Origin: Deltaproteobacteria bacterium
GTDB lineage: Bacteria > Desulfobacterota > DSM-4660 > Desulfatiglandales > Desulfatiglandaceae
Reading direction: 5' to 3'
Assembly: GCA_021159525.1 (NCBI GenBank)
Contig: JAGHEC010000370.1
Span: forward strand, 1 to 18,678
DNA length: 18,678 bases
Shown: positions 6,911 to 15,821 of the stretch, piece by piece
Layout of the letters: the number at the start of each line of letters is the position of its first letter
Position numbering within the stretch: position 1 is the stretch's first letter
Notes under the pieces: generated by a model
The model's database searches: none
What the model saw: only the letters and a program-made list of their open reading frames with translations
What the model was told of the DNA's origin: nothing
Made by a program: the position numbers and the translations under genes

Positions 6911-8476
6911 ATGTGGCGAAAAGAAATAGAAGAGCTTGAAAGACGAAAACAGATCGCCTATGGGTTGGGCGGCCCGGAAAACGTCCACAAGCAGCACGAG
7001 CAGGGCAAGATGACGGTCCGGGAGCGAATTGATGCCCTGTGCGATCCCGGCACCTTTCGGGAACGGGGAATACTGGCCGGGGTTCCCACTTATGATGAAG
7101 AGGATCCTAACCGGCTCCTGGGTCTTGTTCCGTGCCCCTTTGTCATGGGCATCGGTCGGATCAACGGCAGACGGATCGCCGTCCACGGCGATGATTTTAC
7201 TATAAAGGGCGCATCCGTGGGGAGGATGTATAAGAGCAAAGGGGCCTACTTTGTCAAGCTGGCCCGTTCCCTGAGGCTTCCCATGGTGCGGCTCATCGAG
7301 GGGGCCGGCGGGTCCATCCGCGAGATCCTGGAGATCGGTTACACTGAACTCCCCAGCTCCGGGGACGAGTGCGCCCAGAACCGGGTGGAGGTCATGTCTG
7401 AGATCCCGGTGGTCTCTGCCGGCTTCGGTTCTGTGGCCGGGCTGGGGGCCCTGTATATGGTGCAGAGCCATTTCTCAGTCATGGTGAGGGAAAAGGCGCA
7501 TGTGTTTGTGGGGGGACCGCCCCTGGTCAAGTCGGCCTTTGGCGAGGAGCTGACCAAGGAGGAATTGGGGGGATATCGGCTCCACACGCGGCTGACCGGC
7601 GTGGTGGACAATGACGCGGTGGACGAGGTGGACGCATTAAATCAGGTGAAGCGCTTTCTCTCCTACCTCCCTTCCCATGTATGGGAAATGCCCGCCCGCC
7701 AACATGAGGACGCAGACAGCCCGGATCGCCGTGAAGAGGACCTTGTCTCCATCATCCCCAGGGACCAGCGAAAGCCCTATGATATGCGCCGAATCCTGAG
7801 GCTGGTACTGGACAGGGATTCCATTTTTGAGATCGGAAGATACCAGGGCCGGTCCCAGATCACGACCCTGGCCCGGCTCAACGGTTATCCCGTGGGGGTC
7901 CTGGCCAACGATCCCAACTTCCTGGGAGGGTCCTTCAATTACGACGTAGCGGAAAAATTCCAGCGTTTCGTGGACATGTGCGACACCTTTCACCTTCCCA
8001 TCGTCAATCTGTCGGATCAGCCCGGCTTCACAGTCGGGAAGCGGAGCGAGGAATACGGGACCATCCGCAAGGGGGTGAGGGCCAGTTTTGCCATGATCCA
8101 GGCGACCGTTCCCATGGCCGTGGTCTATGTCCGGAAGTGCTTCGGCGTGGCCGGAGGTGCCCAGAAGAGCGGCATCCGGCTGTGTTGGCGGTATGCCTGG
8201 CCCTCGGCCGTATGGGGAAATATCCCGGTGGAAGGGGGGGTGTATGCGGCCCACCGCAGGGAGATCGAGGCATCAGCCGACCCGGAGGCCTGCCTTGAAA
8301 GGCTCCAGGAGACCTACCGGGCCGTTGCCTCCCCCTTCCGTACGGCCGAGGCCTTCGGCATTGAGGATATCATCGACCCGAGAGAGACCCGGTCCCTTTT
8401 GTGCGAGTGGGTGGAAATGGCGTACGACGTGGAGCGCCGCCACTTGGGTCCCAAGAAGCGCGGCATGCGGTGCTGA
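6911..8476 (+). CDS. Acyl-CoA carboxylase, carboxyltransferase (beta) subunit
   Basis: This encodes a 521-residue carboxyltransferase of the propionyl/acetyl-CoA carboxylase beta (AccD/PccB) family, which moves a carboxyl group between carboxybiotin and an acyl-CoA in the cytoplasm. The N-terminal half has FTIKGASVGRMYKSKGAYFV and RLIEGAGGSIRE, and the C-terminal crotonase-like half has GVLANDPNFLGGSFNYDVAEKF, NLSDQPGFTVG and KCFGVAGGAQ, the two acyl-CoA/biotin oxyanion regions. The start at 6911 follows AGGAG with good spacing. Length fits the family (about 510-540). No biotin carboxylase, carrier protein or decarboxylase membrane subunit is nearby, so the acyl substrate (propionyl, methylcrotonyl, glutaconyl or other) and the direction cannot be fixed. 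It stands alone between mobile repeat B and the convergent formate dehydrogenase genes, with 67 bp between stop codons. Confidence 0.92.
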   Translation: MWRKEIEELERRKQIAYGLGGPENVHKQHEQGKMTVRERIDALCDPGTFRERGILAGVPTYDEEDPNRLLGLVPCPFVMGIGRINGRRIAVHGDDFTIKGASVGRMYKSKGAYFVKLARSLRLPMVRLIEGAGGSIREILEIGYTELPSSGDECAQNRVEVMSEIPVVSAGFGSVAGLGALYMVQSHFSVMVREKAHVFVGGPPLVKSAFGEELTKEELGGYRLHTRLTGVVDNDAVDEVDALNQVKRFLSYLPSHVWEMPARQHEDADSPDRREEDLVSIIPRDQRKPYDMRRILRLVLDRDSIFEIGRYQGRSQITTLARLNGYPVGVLANDPNFLGGSFNYDVAEKFQRFVDMCDTFHLPIVNLSDQPGFTVGKRSEEYGTIRKGVRASFAMIQATVPMAVVYVRKCFGVAGGAQKSGIRLCWRYAWPSAVWGNIPVEGGVYAAHRREIEASADPEACLERLQETYRAVASPFRTAEAFGIEDIIDPRETRSLLCEWVEMAYDVERRHLGPKKRGMRC

Positions 8477-8543
8477 GCCCCCCACGGGCACGCGTCTTCG
8501 GACTTTGCGGAGAAGGCGCAGACAAAGATGTTACGGGCCGGTC

Positions 8544-11219
8544 TCAGTCTGCCGCCTTTTCGAGCCTCACGGCGCAGACCTTGAACTCAGGGGTGTCGGC
8601 CACAGGGTCCCGGGCCGGATTGGTCAGCAAATTGATCCTGGCCTCGTGAAAATGGAACGGCGCAAAGATTATCCCCCGCGGACACGCCGGGTTGGGCCGG
8701 GCATGCATCTCCACCCGACCCCGGCGGGATGTCAGAACCACGCGGTCTCCTTCTTCGACTTCCATCTCGCCTGCATCCTCGGGATTTATCTCCGCATAAC
8801 CCTGAGGGCACAAGAGATCCAGGCCTTTGCTGCGCCGGGTCATGGTGCCGGTGTGGTAGTGCTCATAATACCGGCCCGTGGTCAGGGTAAAGGGGTAATC
8901 TGTATCGGGGAGCTCGGCCGGGGGCCGGTATTCCACTGCATGGAACAGGCCCTTTCCCCTGACAAACTGACCCTGATGAAGGATCGGAGTCCCCGGATGT
9001 TTGGCATCGGGACAGGGCCAGTGAAGCCCTCCGGCCTCCAGGCGATCATAGGTTATCCCCTGGTAGGACGGGGTCAGGGCTGCCAGCTCAGAAAAGATGT
9101 TTCTTGCGGATCCATATCTCATGGGATAGCCAAAAGCGGTGGAGAGGCGGGCGATGATTTCCCAGTCCATGAGGCATTGCCCCGGGGCCGGCACTGCCCG
9201 TCGCACCCGCTGGACCCGGCGGTCGGTATTGGTAAAGGTCCCCTCCTTTTCTGCAAAGCAGGCCGCAGGGAATACGACGTGGGCAAGCCGGGCGGTCTCG
9301 GTAAGAAAAATGTCCTGCACGATTGCGAGATCCAGCCGGGCCAGGGCCTTTTTGACATGGGTGAGATCCGCATCGGTAAGGAGCGGGTTTTCGCCCATGA
9401 TGTAAAGGGCCTTGATCTTTTCACACTGGATGGCCTCCCCGGCCGCAGTGAGGGTCAGCCCGGGCTTCCCGGAGAGGAGCCGGCCCCAGGCCTTCTCGAA
9501 CTTGGCGCGGTTGTTGATATCCGACACCCTCTGGTAGCCGGAAAAGACATTGGGAAGTGCCCCCATATCGCAGGCCCCCTGCACATTGTTCTGGCCCCGC
9601 AGGGGATTGACCCCGGTCCCCGGCCGGCCCACATTTCCTGTGAGCATGGCCAGGTTGGCCGATGATTTCACATTGTCGGTCCCTGATATGTGCTGGGTGA
9701 GCCCCATGGCGAATAACACAGCGGATCGGGGAGCGGATCCGTACATCCGTGCAGCCCGAATGAGCTGGTCCTGAGGGATCCCCGTGATCATCTCCACCCG
9801 CCGGGGAGGATACCGGTCAATAGTCCGGAACAGTGCCTCCGCTCCTTCGGTCCGCTCCTTGACAAAGGCCTCGTCCCACAGCCTTTCTTTCCAGATTACG
9901 TGCATCATGCCGTTAAGCCATGCCACATCGGTCCCGGGTCTGGGCTGGAGAAAGATATGGGCTTCTCGGGCAAGGGGGATTTCCCGGGGTTCCACCACAA
10001 TGAGCTTGGCCCCCCTCCTTTTGCAGGCCCGCCGCACCATGTCGGCGATGACCGGATGGCACTCGCTGGTGTTGCTTCCGGTAATGAGGAAACAGTCCGA
10101 TTCCTCCAGATCGGCTATGCTGTTGGTCATGGCGCCGCTTCCAAAGGCTGCGGCCAGACCGGCCACAGTAGTCGCGTGTCAGAGCCTCGCACAGTGGTCT
10201 ACATTGTTGGTCCCGACCCCTGCTCGCAGGAATTTCTGGAACAGGTAGTTCTCCTCGTTGGTGCAGCGGGCCGAGGAGAAGCCCATGACCGCGTCGGGGC
10301 CGTGGCTTGCGCATATCTCTTTCAGCTTTCTTGCAGCATATGCGAGGGCCTCTTCCCAGGATGCCTCCCGAAACCGGCCGCCTTCCCGGATGAGCGGGAC
10401 CGTGAGCCTGTCAGGGTGACCGATGAAATCAAAACCGAACCGGCCCTTGGCGCACAGGCTCCCGTTGTTGGGGCCCTCAGGATCATCCGGGGCCGTTACC
10501 CCCCAGACCTTTCCATCCATGACGCGCAGTTCCATCTGACACCCCACACCGCAGTAGCCGCAAGTGGTGGTCACTGCTTCCATCTGGTGGATGCGGGTCG
10601 GCGGATCGGTGACTGCCTGTGTCAGTGCGCCCACCGGGCAAACCTGCCAGCACTCGCCGCATGAGATGCACCGGGAACGCTCCCCCTGGATATGGGCCAG
10701 ACTCCCCCTGAGGGCAATGGAGAGGGCGTCTATTCCCTTGATCTCCTGGCAGGCATGAACGCACCTGAGGCACAGAACGCACTTGTTCGGATCGTAGGGA
10801 ATGAGCGGTGTGGCATAGGGTTTCACGCGCCGATTTACCGGGATTTCTCCAAACTCGTGAGCTGCCACCCCGTATTCATAGGCCAGGTCCTGGAGGGCGC
10901 ACGAGCCTGATGCCCCGCACACATGGCATTCCATGGGGTGGTTGATCAGCATCATGCGGATGACCGTCCGCCTGAGTTCCATGACCCGCTCTGTACGGGT
11001 CTCAACGGTCATTCCCTCTGCAACCGGTGTGGTACACGCAGGAACAGGCTTGTCCATGCCCGTCACCTCCACCATGCAAATCCGGCATGAACCGATGGGC
11101 GAGAGCCGTTTGTGATAGCAAAGGGTGGGGATGCGAATCCCGTTTCTCGACGCGGCCTGCAAGATGGTGTCCTGCGGTTCGGCCAGAACATTCCTGTTGT
11201 CAATGGTGATGGCAATCAT
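8544..11219 (-). CDS. fdhA: Formate dehydrogenase alpha subunit, selenocysteine, NuoG-type N-terminus
   Basis: This 891-residue molybdo/tungsto-bis-MGD enzyme oxidises formate to CO2 or the reverse. The in-frame UGA at 10179-10181 is read as selenocysteine 347: the context DHCARL-U-HATTVAGL matches the active site of Sec formate dehydrogenases, and a SECIS hairpin follows. Domains: 2Fe-2S ferredoxin (Cys34, 45, 48, 62), NuoG-type His94/Cys98/101/107 cluster, two 4Fe-4S motifs (Cys147-157 and 184-194), then the catalytic domain with Cys220, 223, 227, 256 and a C-terminal MGD-binding domain. There is no signal peptide, so it is cytoplasmic. The start at 11219 has GGAG eight bases upstream; in-frame ATGs at 11234 and 11255 are alternatives. 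It lies 16 bases after the GltD-like gene, its likely electron partner. SfrA-type NADPH oxidoreductases are related, but Sec points to formate. Confidence 0.92.
10150..10181 (-). promoter_or_regulatory. SECIS element with UGA selenocysteine codon
   Basis: On the minus strand the UGA (10181-10179) is followed by a six-base-pair stem, GUGGCC with GGCCGC (10166-10161 and 10155-10150), closed by the five-base loop GGUCU (10160-10156). The E. coli fdhF SECIS has the same GGUCU loop, and the GGU here starts at base 22 counted from the U of UGA, the position I also count in fdhF. This is the SelB-binding feature that directs Sec insertion. It also lies in sequence coding for VAGLAA, so it is constrained both as protein and as RNA. 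Confidence 0.88.
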
Positions 11220-11235
11220 TGTAAGTGTCTCCATT

Positions 11236-13167
11236 TCATAACGCTGCAAGGGCAAGCCGGGAGCATCTCAGACAGCGGGAGGCCTCTTGCAGGGCCTCGG
11301 CCGCACAAAACCCCCGTTCCACTTCGTCGAAAGAGGCAGTGCGCATCTCCGGATCAAGGGTTTTAGGATGTATGCGTGCCCTTCCTCCGATTATGGGGGG
11401 GGCTTCCTGAGGATCGTAGACCCCGATCTTCTGGATCAAGCCCTCCATGACGTCCCTTTCCTCAGGCAGGCACTTCCCCTTTTCCAGATACTTGGCCATA
11501 AACCGGGCTGCATTCTTGCCCGAGGCAATGGCCGCAATCAGGGTCAAGGGACCGTAAAAACAGTCGCCGCCTGCAAAGATAGGCCGTCCATCTACCTGGA
11601 AGGTTACGGGATCCGCGGCCACGGTCTTCCAGCGGGTAAGGGGGATCCCTGATTCAGGGGGGATGTAGCTGAGGTCGCAGGCCTGGCCGATGGCAGGGAC
11701 CACGGCGTCGGTCTGAATCACGAAATTGGAGCCCTCCACCGGAACGGGCCTGCGTCTCCCGCTGGCATCGGGTTCGCCCAAGACCATGCGGAGGCATTCC
11801 AGGCCCGTCACTTTGCCCTTTTTGGCGAGGATCTTGATGGGCTGAGTCAGAAAATGGAAGGCTACCTTCTCGTCCTTGGCGTCCCTGATTTCCTCCGGGT
11901 CGGCCGGCATCTCGGCCTCGGTCCTCCGATAGACCAGGACCGCCTCGGCAAAGCCGAGCCGGACTGCGGTTCGCACACAGTCGATGGCCACATTTCCGCC
12001 GCCGATCACCACCATTTTTTCCCCGCTAAGGGGGCGTCGGCCGAAGGCCGCCTCTCGGAGGAAGACCACGCCGGTCATGAACCCCTCATATCCCGCATCT
12101 TCCCCTTGGCACCGCATGCGCAGGGCCTGATGGGCCCCGCTCGCCAGAAAGATGGCCGCGGCCCCGGTTTCCAGTATCTGATCCATGGAAATGTCCTTCC
12201 CTACCTGGATGCCATAACGGATCTCGCAGCCCAGCCTTTCCACGAGATGGGCCTCATGCCGCAGGATGTGTCTGGGGAGCCGGTAGTCGGGGATCCCTAC
12301 CGCGGCCATGCCCCCCGGTTCGGAAAGGGCCTCGTAAATGGTGGTTGGGTATCCCCGAAGCCCCAGATAGTAGGCGCAGGCAAGCCCTGCCGGGCCTGCG
12401 CCCACAATGGCGATCCTCTGCTTTTTGCGGGCGATTTCCGGAAACAACGGCCTTTTTCCATGGTCCAGCTCATAATCTGCGACAAAGCGCTTGAGGGTCT
12501 TGACGGCGATGGGTTCATCTGCCAGGCCCCTGCGGCAGTTGGCCTCACAAGGCCTGACGCACACCCTTCCGACGACCCCCGGCAGACAGCAGTCCTGACG
12601 GATGATTTTGAGGGCCGCTTCATATCGCCCCTGGGCAACAGCCTCCACATATCCGGGGATGTCCAGGTGGGACGGACAGGCGCTCGTGCAGGGTGCTGTG
12701 ACCTTGAAGAGATAGGTTCCCCTCGGGATGGGTGCGGCTTCACGAACGGCTTTTTCAAACTGATCGCGGAAATGACGGAGGGCATGGAGGAGGGGAATCG
12801 GGGCGGTCTGTCCGATGTCGCATCTGGATGCATCCGCTATTTGCCGGGCCAGAGACTTTAGGGCGGGCAGATCGGCGCCTGTGCCCCGGCCCTGGCAGAT
12901 CCGCTCCAGGATGTCGCCCAAAATACGGGTCCCCATGCGGCAGGGGGTGCACTGACCGCACGATTCCTGCTGGGCCCGTTTAATGTACTCACGGCACATG
13001 TCTACCATATTGACCGACGGATCGCGACAGATGATCCCTTGCCAGCCCATGAAGGCGCGGATCTCCCGGTCGTCATCAAAACGGGCTGGAAACAAAAGCC
13101 CCTTCTCTTCCCACGGACCCGTCTTGTCCGGGTCTCTTCCCCAACTGCTAAAAAAGAAACGGTTCAT
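11236..13167 (-). CDS. NuoF-C/GltD-like fusion flavoprotein, partner of formate dehydrogenase
   Basis: This encodes a 643-residue iron-sulfur flavoprotein. Residues about 40-140 match the C-terminal 4Fe-4S domain of NuoF (ESCGQCTPCRMG, Cys70/73/76, with Cys116 as the fourth ligand), but the FMN/NADH-binding part of NuoF is missing. Residues about 155-615 match the small subunit of glutamate synthase (GltD): Cys-rich N-terminal part (Cys160, 164, 194, 203, 207, 211), FAD-binding GAGPAGLACAYYL near 256, NAD(P)-binding VIGGGNVAIDC near 387, and a C-terminal GGDCFYG FAD contact. This architecture resembles SfrB, the beta subunit of Geobacter NADPH-dependent Fe(III) reductase SfrAB. Next to a Sec formate dehydrogenase alpha subunit, it most likely passes electrons between formate and NADP(H) or NAD(H). 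It is the first gene of the pair, ending 16 bases before fdhA. The start at 13167 is taken as the first plausible ATG. Confidence 0.88.
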   Translation of the reverse strand: MNRFFFSSWGRDPDKTGPWEEKGLLFPARFDDDREIRAFMGWQGIICRDPSVNMVDMCREYIKRAQQESCGQCTPCRMGTRILGDILERICQGRGTGADLPALKSLARQIADASRCDIGQTAPIPLLHALRHFRDQFEKAVREAAPIPRGTYLFKVTAPCTSACPSHLDIPGYVEAVAQGRYEAALKIIRQDCCLPGVVGRVCVRPCEANCRRGLADEPIAVKTLKRFVADYELDHGKRPLFPEIARKKQRIAIVGAGPAGLACAYYLGLRGYPTTIYEALSEPGGMAAVGIPDYRLPRHILRHEAHLVERLGCEIRYGIQVGKDISMDQILETGAAAIFLASGAHQALRMRCQGEDAGYEGFMTGVVFLREAAFGRRPLSGEKMVVIGGGNVAIDCVRTAVRLGFAEAVLVYRRTEAEMPADPEEIRDAKDEKVAFHFLTQPIKILAKKGKVTGLECLRMVLGEPDASGRRRPVPVEGSNFVIQTDAVVPAIGQACDLSYIPPESGIPLTRWKTVAADPVTFQVDGRPIFAGGDCFYGPLTLIAAIASGKNAARFMAKYLEKGKCLPEERDVMEGLIQKIGVYDPQEAPPIIGGRARIHPKTLDPEMRTASFDEVERGFCAAEALQEASRCLRCSRLALAAL

Positions 13168-13278
13168 ATTGGCCTCTCACTGACAGAGATCATTTAACAG
13201 GGCCACAGGCCCAATCCATAATCATTCCGCACCCCCATTGTTCGTCGTCCCCCTGGCGCGGGATTGCGTCGTGGATCC

Positions 13279-13464
13279 CTACGGGGCGGCACGCACCATC
13301 TTGCTGATCATTCCCGGTTCGGGTTTCCATTTGGCTATGCTCTGGATGACGGCCTCGACCCATTGAGGATGCTGATAGCGGATTTTGTCCTCACGGTAGG
13401 GTCTTTCAGAGCATCCTGCCAGAAAAAACGGTCCCCGGAGAATCTGCGCCGCGGCCATGTTCAT
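13279..13464 (-). CDS. Possible small protein, 61 residues, unknown
   Basis: This short minus-strand frame sits upstream of the flavoprotein gene and begins MNMAAAQILRGPFFLAGC, ending IAKWKPEPGMISKMVRAAP. AAAGGAG is present upstream, but with 12 bases of spacing to the ATG at 13464; the frame is open further up to 13494. I do not recognise a family, and there is no signal peptide or membrane segment that I trust. It lies within the 372-bp stretch 13168-13539, where it is the only candidate gene. It could be a true small gene of the formate dehydrogenase operon, a truncated remnant, or chance. Confidence 0.35.
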   Translation of the reverse strand: MNMAAAQILRGPFFLAGCSERPYREDKIRYQHPQWVEAVIQSIAKWKPEPGMISKMVRAAP

Positions 13465-13484
13465 TATTTCTGTTGGCTCCTTTG

Positions 13485-13535
13485 AAAAAAACAACTGGAG
13501 AGACGGGAAGGCGAAATCCTTGAACCGTTATCTCC
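13485..13535 (-). terminator. Possible Rho-independent terminator after nth
   Basis: On the minus strand GGAGATAACGG (13535-13525) can pair imperfectly with CCGTCTCTCC (13506-13497), and a run of seven T follows at 13491-13485. It begins four bases after the nth stop, the expected place for the end of the thrC-nth unit. The stem is interrupted and the T-run starts five bases after it, so this is a moderate candidate. Confidence 0.4.
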
Positions 13536-13539
13536 TGCA

Positions 13540-14184
13540 TCAGATGGAATTGGACGGGCAATAGGGCGCGATTACGCAATGCTCATGATCCGGCTTGCGG
13601 GCCTTGCACACCGCCCTGCCGTGATAGATAAGAAGGTCTGAAAAACGTCGCCAGCGTTCCTTGGGGAGCAGTTTTTCAAGGTCCTTTTCAATCTTGTCCG
13701 GGTTTTGGTTGTGCGTCAGTCCGAGCCGCAGGGACAGTCGCTTGACATGGGTGTCCACCACCACCCCCGGGATGTCAAAGGCCGCGCCGAGGACGCAGTT
13801 GGCGGTTTTTCGCCCTACGCCGGGCAGCTTGATCAGCTCTTCCATAGTGGCAGGGATCTCTCCCCCGTAGTGCTCGATTAGACCCTGGCAGCAACCCTTA
13901 AGGGCCTTGGCCTTGTTCTTGTAAAAACCGGTGGGCCGGATGTCCTTTTCCAGTTGGGCAATGGGGGCCGAGACATAATCCTTAGGTGTCTTGTATTTCT
14001 GAAACAGGTCCTTTGTTGTCATGTTTACCTGTTTGTCCGCGCACCGGGCCGACAGGATGGTGGATACCAGGAGCTGAAAGGGGGTATTGTACGCGAGGGC
14101 CGTCTTTTCGCGGGGATAGAGCGGGTCCAGGAGGTCATAGATAAGCCGGAGCCTGTGCTTCGTCTTTTGCATGCTTTCATGCAT
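13540..14184 (-). CDS. nth: Endonuclease III, base-excision repair glycosylase/lyase
   Basis: This 214-residue Nth removes oxidised pyrimidines and nicks the abasic site. The helix-hairpin-helix LPGVGRKTAN is at residues 120-129, with catalytic Lys126, followed by VVVDTHVKRL with catalytic Asp144. Length equals the family norm (E. coli 211). The C-terminal 4Fe-4S motif is unusual: instead of C-x6-C-x2-C-x5-C it reads C193-x6-H200-x2-C203-x5-C209, so one ligand position is His. Codons were checked on the minus strand (CAT at that place). The start at 14184 has GAGGG upstream; Met5 is an alternative. It lies 11 bases after thrC and is probably co-transcribed with it. The family call is secure; whether the cluster is still held is open. 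Confidence 0.95.
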   Translation of the reverse strand: MHESMQKTKHRLRLIYDLLDPLYPREKTALAYNTPFQLLVSTILSARCADKQVNMTTKDLFQKYKTPKDYVSAPIAQLEKDIRPTGFYKNKAKALKGCCQGLIEHYGGEIPATMEELIKLPGVGRKTANCVLGAAFDIPGVVVDTHVKRLSLRLGLTHNQNPDKIEKDLEKLLPKERWRRFSDLLIYHGRAVCKARKPDHEHCVIAPYCPSNSI

Positions 14185-14195
14185 CCCTCAATCCC

Positions 14196-15650
14196 TCAGC
14201 AAAAAATCTCTCTCAAAACCGCCTTGGCCTCCCGGTATTGGGTATCGCTCAGGGTCATGGAACCGTCTTTTCGCTGCAAGGGGGGGGCTTCAATCCGGTA
14301 TATCCGCTCTTCAAGGCCTGCCTGGCGGGCAATGCGTTCGGGTACAGGGGGCGTCACGCCGATGGCCTTTTTGACGTCATCCGGGAACTTGCCGGGATCT
14401 GCGGTCTCGTAGATCACGGCAAGCCGGTCATGCCGGCCCTCTAAGAAGGTGTCCAGGGCCCGCCAGCCAACGGCCCCGTGGGGCTCCATGATGATGCCGA
14501 AACGTTCATAGACCTCGCGGATGGCCGTGTAATGATCCGGGTTGCTCACGCTGATGGAATAAAAATCCCGTCGCATGGCCGTCATATCCGGCTGGACATC
14601 CATCACGCCTTCCTGAATTACGTTCCCATCCGCATCCCGTTTGTCGTACACATGTCCGCCATACAGGTCCACGAGCCTTGCAAAGTTACTGGGGTTGGAC
14701 ACGATCATGGCTGTTGAGGGCGATTTCCTGGAGGGTTTGACCCGGTAATCCCGGGTATGGAGGAATACGGGAAACTCGTCGTTTTCATTGACCCCGCAGA
14801 TGATCCTGGCAATGGGGAGTCCCATTGCCCTGGCGATGACGGTTCCCATCATGTCCCCGAAATTGCCGGAAGGCACGCTGGCGATCATGGGCTCGTCATA
14901 CCGAGCGATCCGCGAATAGGCGAAAAAGGGGTAAACGGCCTGGGGCAGGAGCCGGCCCACGCTGATGGAATTGGCCGAGGTGAAACGGCTCGGATCGCCG
15001 AACAGCTCTTGGGCAAAGGCCTTGTCGTTCAAAAGACGTTTGGCAAGGGCCTGACACACGTCAAAATCGCCGTTTACTTCAAAGGCATAGACATTCCCGG
15101 CCAGGGTGGTCATCTGCCTGCGCTGCCGTTCGGTGATGGATCCCTTGGGGAAAAAGACCACATTGTCGATCTGTTGCAGGCCATGAAGGGCGTCGGCCAC
15201 GGCGCCCCCCGTATCTCCGCTGGTTGCAACCACGACCAGTCTTCGCTGCCCGGACCTGCCCAAAAAATAATTGAGGATCCTCCCGAAAAACCGGGCGGCA
15301 TAATCTTTAAAGGAATAGGTGGGCCCCCGGGTCAGCCACATGATATGCGTTTTCCCCGTCACGTGGGTCACCTGCGTGGGGATAACAGCCTCGTTATAGG
15401 CATCTTCCAGCATCTTTTTCAGGTCTTGGCTTTCTATATCCCCTTTCAGAAAAAGAGAAAGGACCTGAAAGGCGATCTGGGCATAGGACTGGTCCTGCAT
15501 GGCCCGGATAGCGCCGGGCGTTATTTGGGGTATGTCTTTCCTTGAAATCATGTACAGGCCATAGTTGGATGCCAGCCCGTTCATGAGTGCGACTTCAAAA
15601 CCGGCGTGCTCGAGGGGATTGTTAGTGCTATAATAGGCGATGCGGCCCAT
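14196..15650 (-). CDS. thrC: Threonine synthase
   Basis: This 484-residue PLP enzyme converts O-phosphohomoserine to threonine, the last step of threonine synthesis. PLP-binding Lys115 is in TYSFKDYAARFF, and the phosphate/PLP loop VVVATSGDTGGAVADAL lies near residue 140. The N-terminus MGRIAYYSTNN...LEHAGFEVAL has the typical Y-x-S-T-x-N start of the long threonine synthase subgroup, and the length fits that subgroup rather than the 350-residue class. The start at 15650 has AGGAAG seven bases upstream. It heads the minus-strand pair thrC-nth. The 171 bp upstream to mobile repeat C contain no gene that I can support and presumably hold its promoter. No leader peptide rich in Thr/Ile was seen. 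Confidence 0.96.
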   Translation of the reverse strand: MGRIAYYSTNNPLEHAGFEVALMNGLASNYGLYMISRKDIPQITPGAIRAMQDQSYAQIAFQVLSLFLKGDIESQDLKKMLEDAYNEAVIPTQVTHVTGKTHIMWLTRGPTYSFKDYAARFFGRILNYFLGRSGQRRLVVVATSGDTGGAVADALHGLQQIDNVVFFPKGSITERQRRQMTTLAGNVYAFEVNGDFDVCQALAKRLLNDKAFAQELFGDPSRFTSANSISVGRLLPQAVYPFFAYSRIARYDEPMIASVPSGNFGDMMGTVIARAMGLPIARIICGVNENDEFPVFLHTRDYRVKPSRKSPSTAMIVSNPSNFARLVDLYGGHVYDKRDADGNVIQEGVMDVQPDMTAMRRDFYSISVSNPDHYTAIREVYERFGIIMEPHGAVGWRALDTFLEGRHDRLAVIYETADPGKFPDDVKKAIGVTPPVPERIARQAGLEERIYRIEAPPLQRKDGSMTLSDTQYREAKAVLREIFC

Positions 15651-15821
15651 GAAAACTTCCTGCCTGTCGAACGTTCAACTTCGTAATGGTCTTCTAAAAG
15701 CAGGGCCTTGCCAAAGCGGACGATCAGGTTATTTGACGCGGCTAAGGCGGCTCTCAAATATTTGGAGGTTGAAGCCGGAGTATATCTTGCATAATTCCCC
15801 ATGTCAAAGGCTAAAAAAGCG

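Noticed and set aside
8477..8543. A bidirectional terminator between the convergent carboxylase and formate dehydrogenase genes
   Set aside because: No convincing hairpin with a T-run could be found in these 67 bases.
8127..9665. Long plus-strand open frame of 512 codons
   Set aside because: It lies opposite the acyl-CoA carboxylase end and the formate dehydrogenase gene, whose protein motifs are unmistakable; the frame is an antisense shadow in GC-rich coding DNA.
11854..12861. Plus-strand open frame of 335 codons
   Set aside because: It is antisense to the GltD-like flavoprotein and has no recognisable motifs or start signal.
14757..15545. Plus-strand open frame of 262 codons
   Set aside because: It is antisense to threonine synthase, which has intact PLP motifs.
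15581..15802. Minus-strand open frame of 73 codons upstream of thrC
   Set aside because: It overlaps the thrC start, has no clear ribosome-binding site and matches no family that I recognise; more likely leader sequence of thrC.
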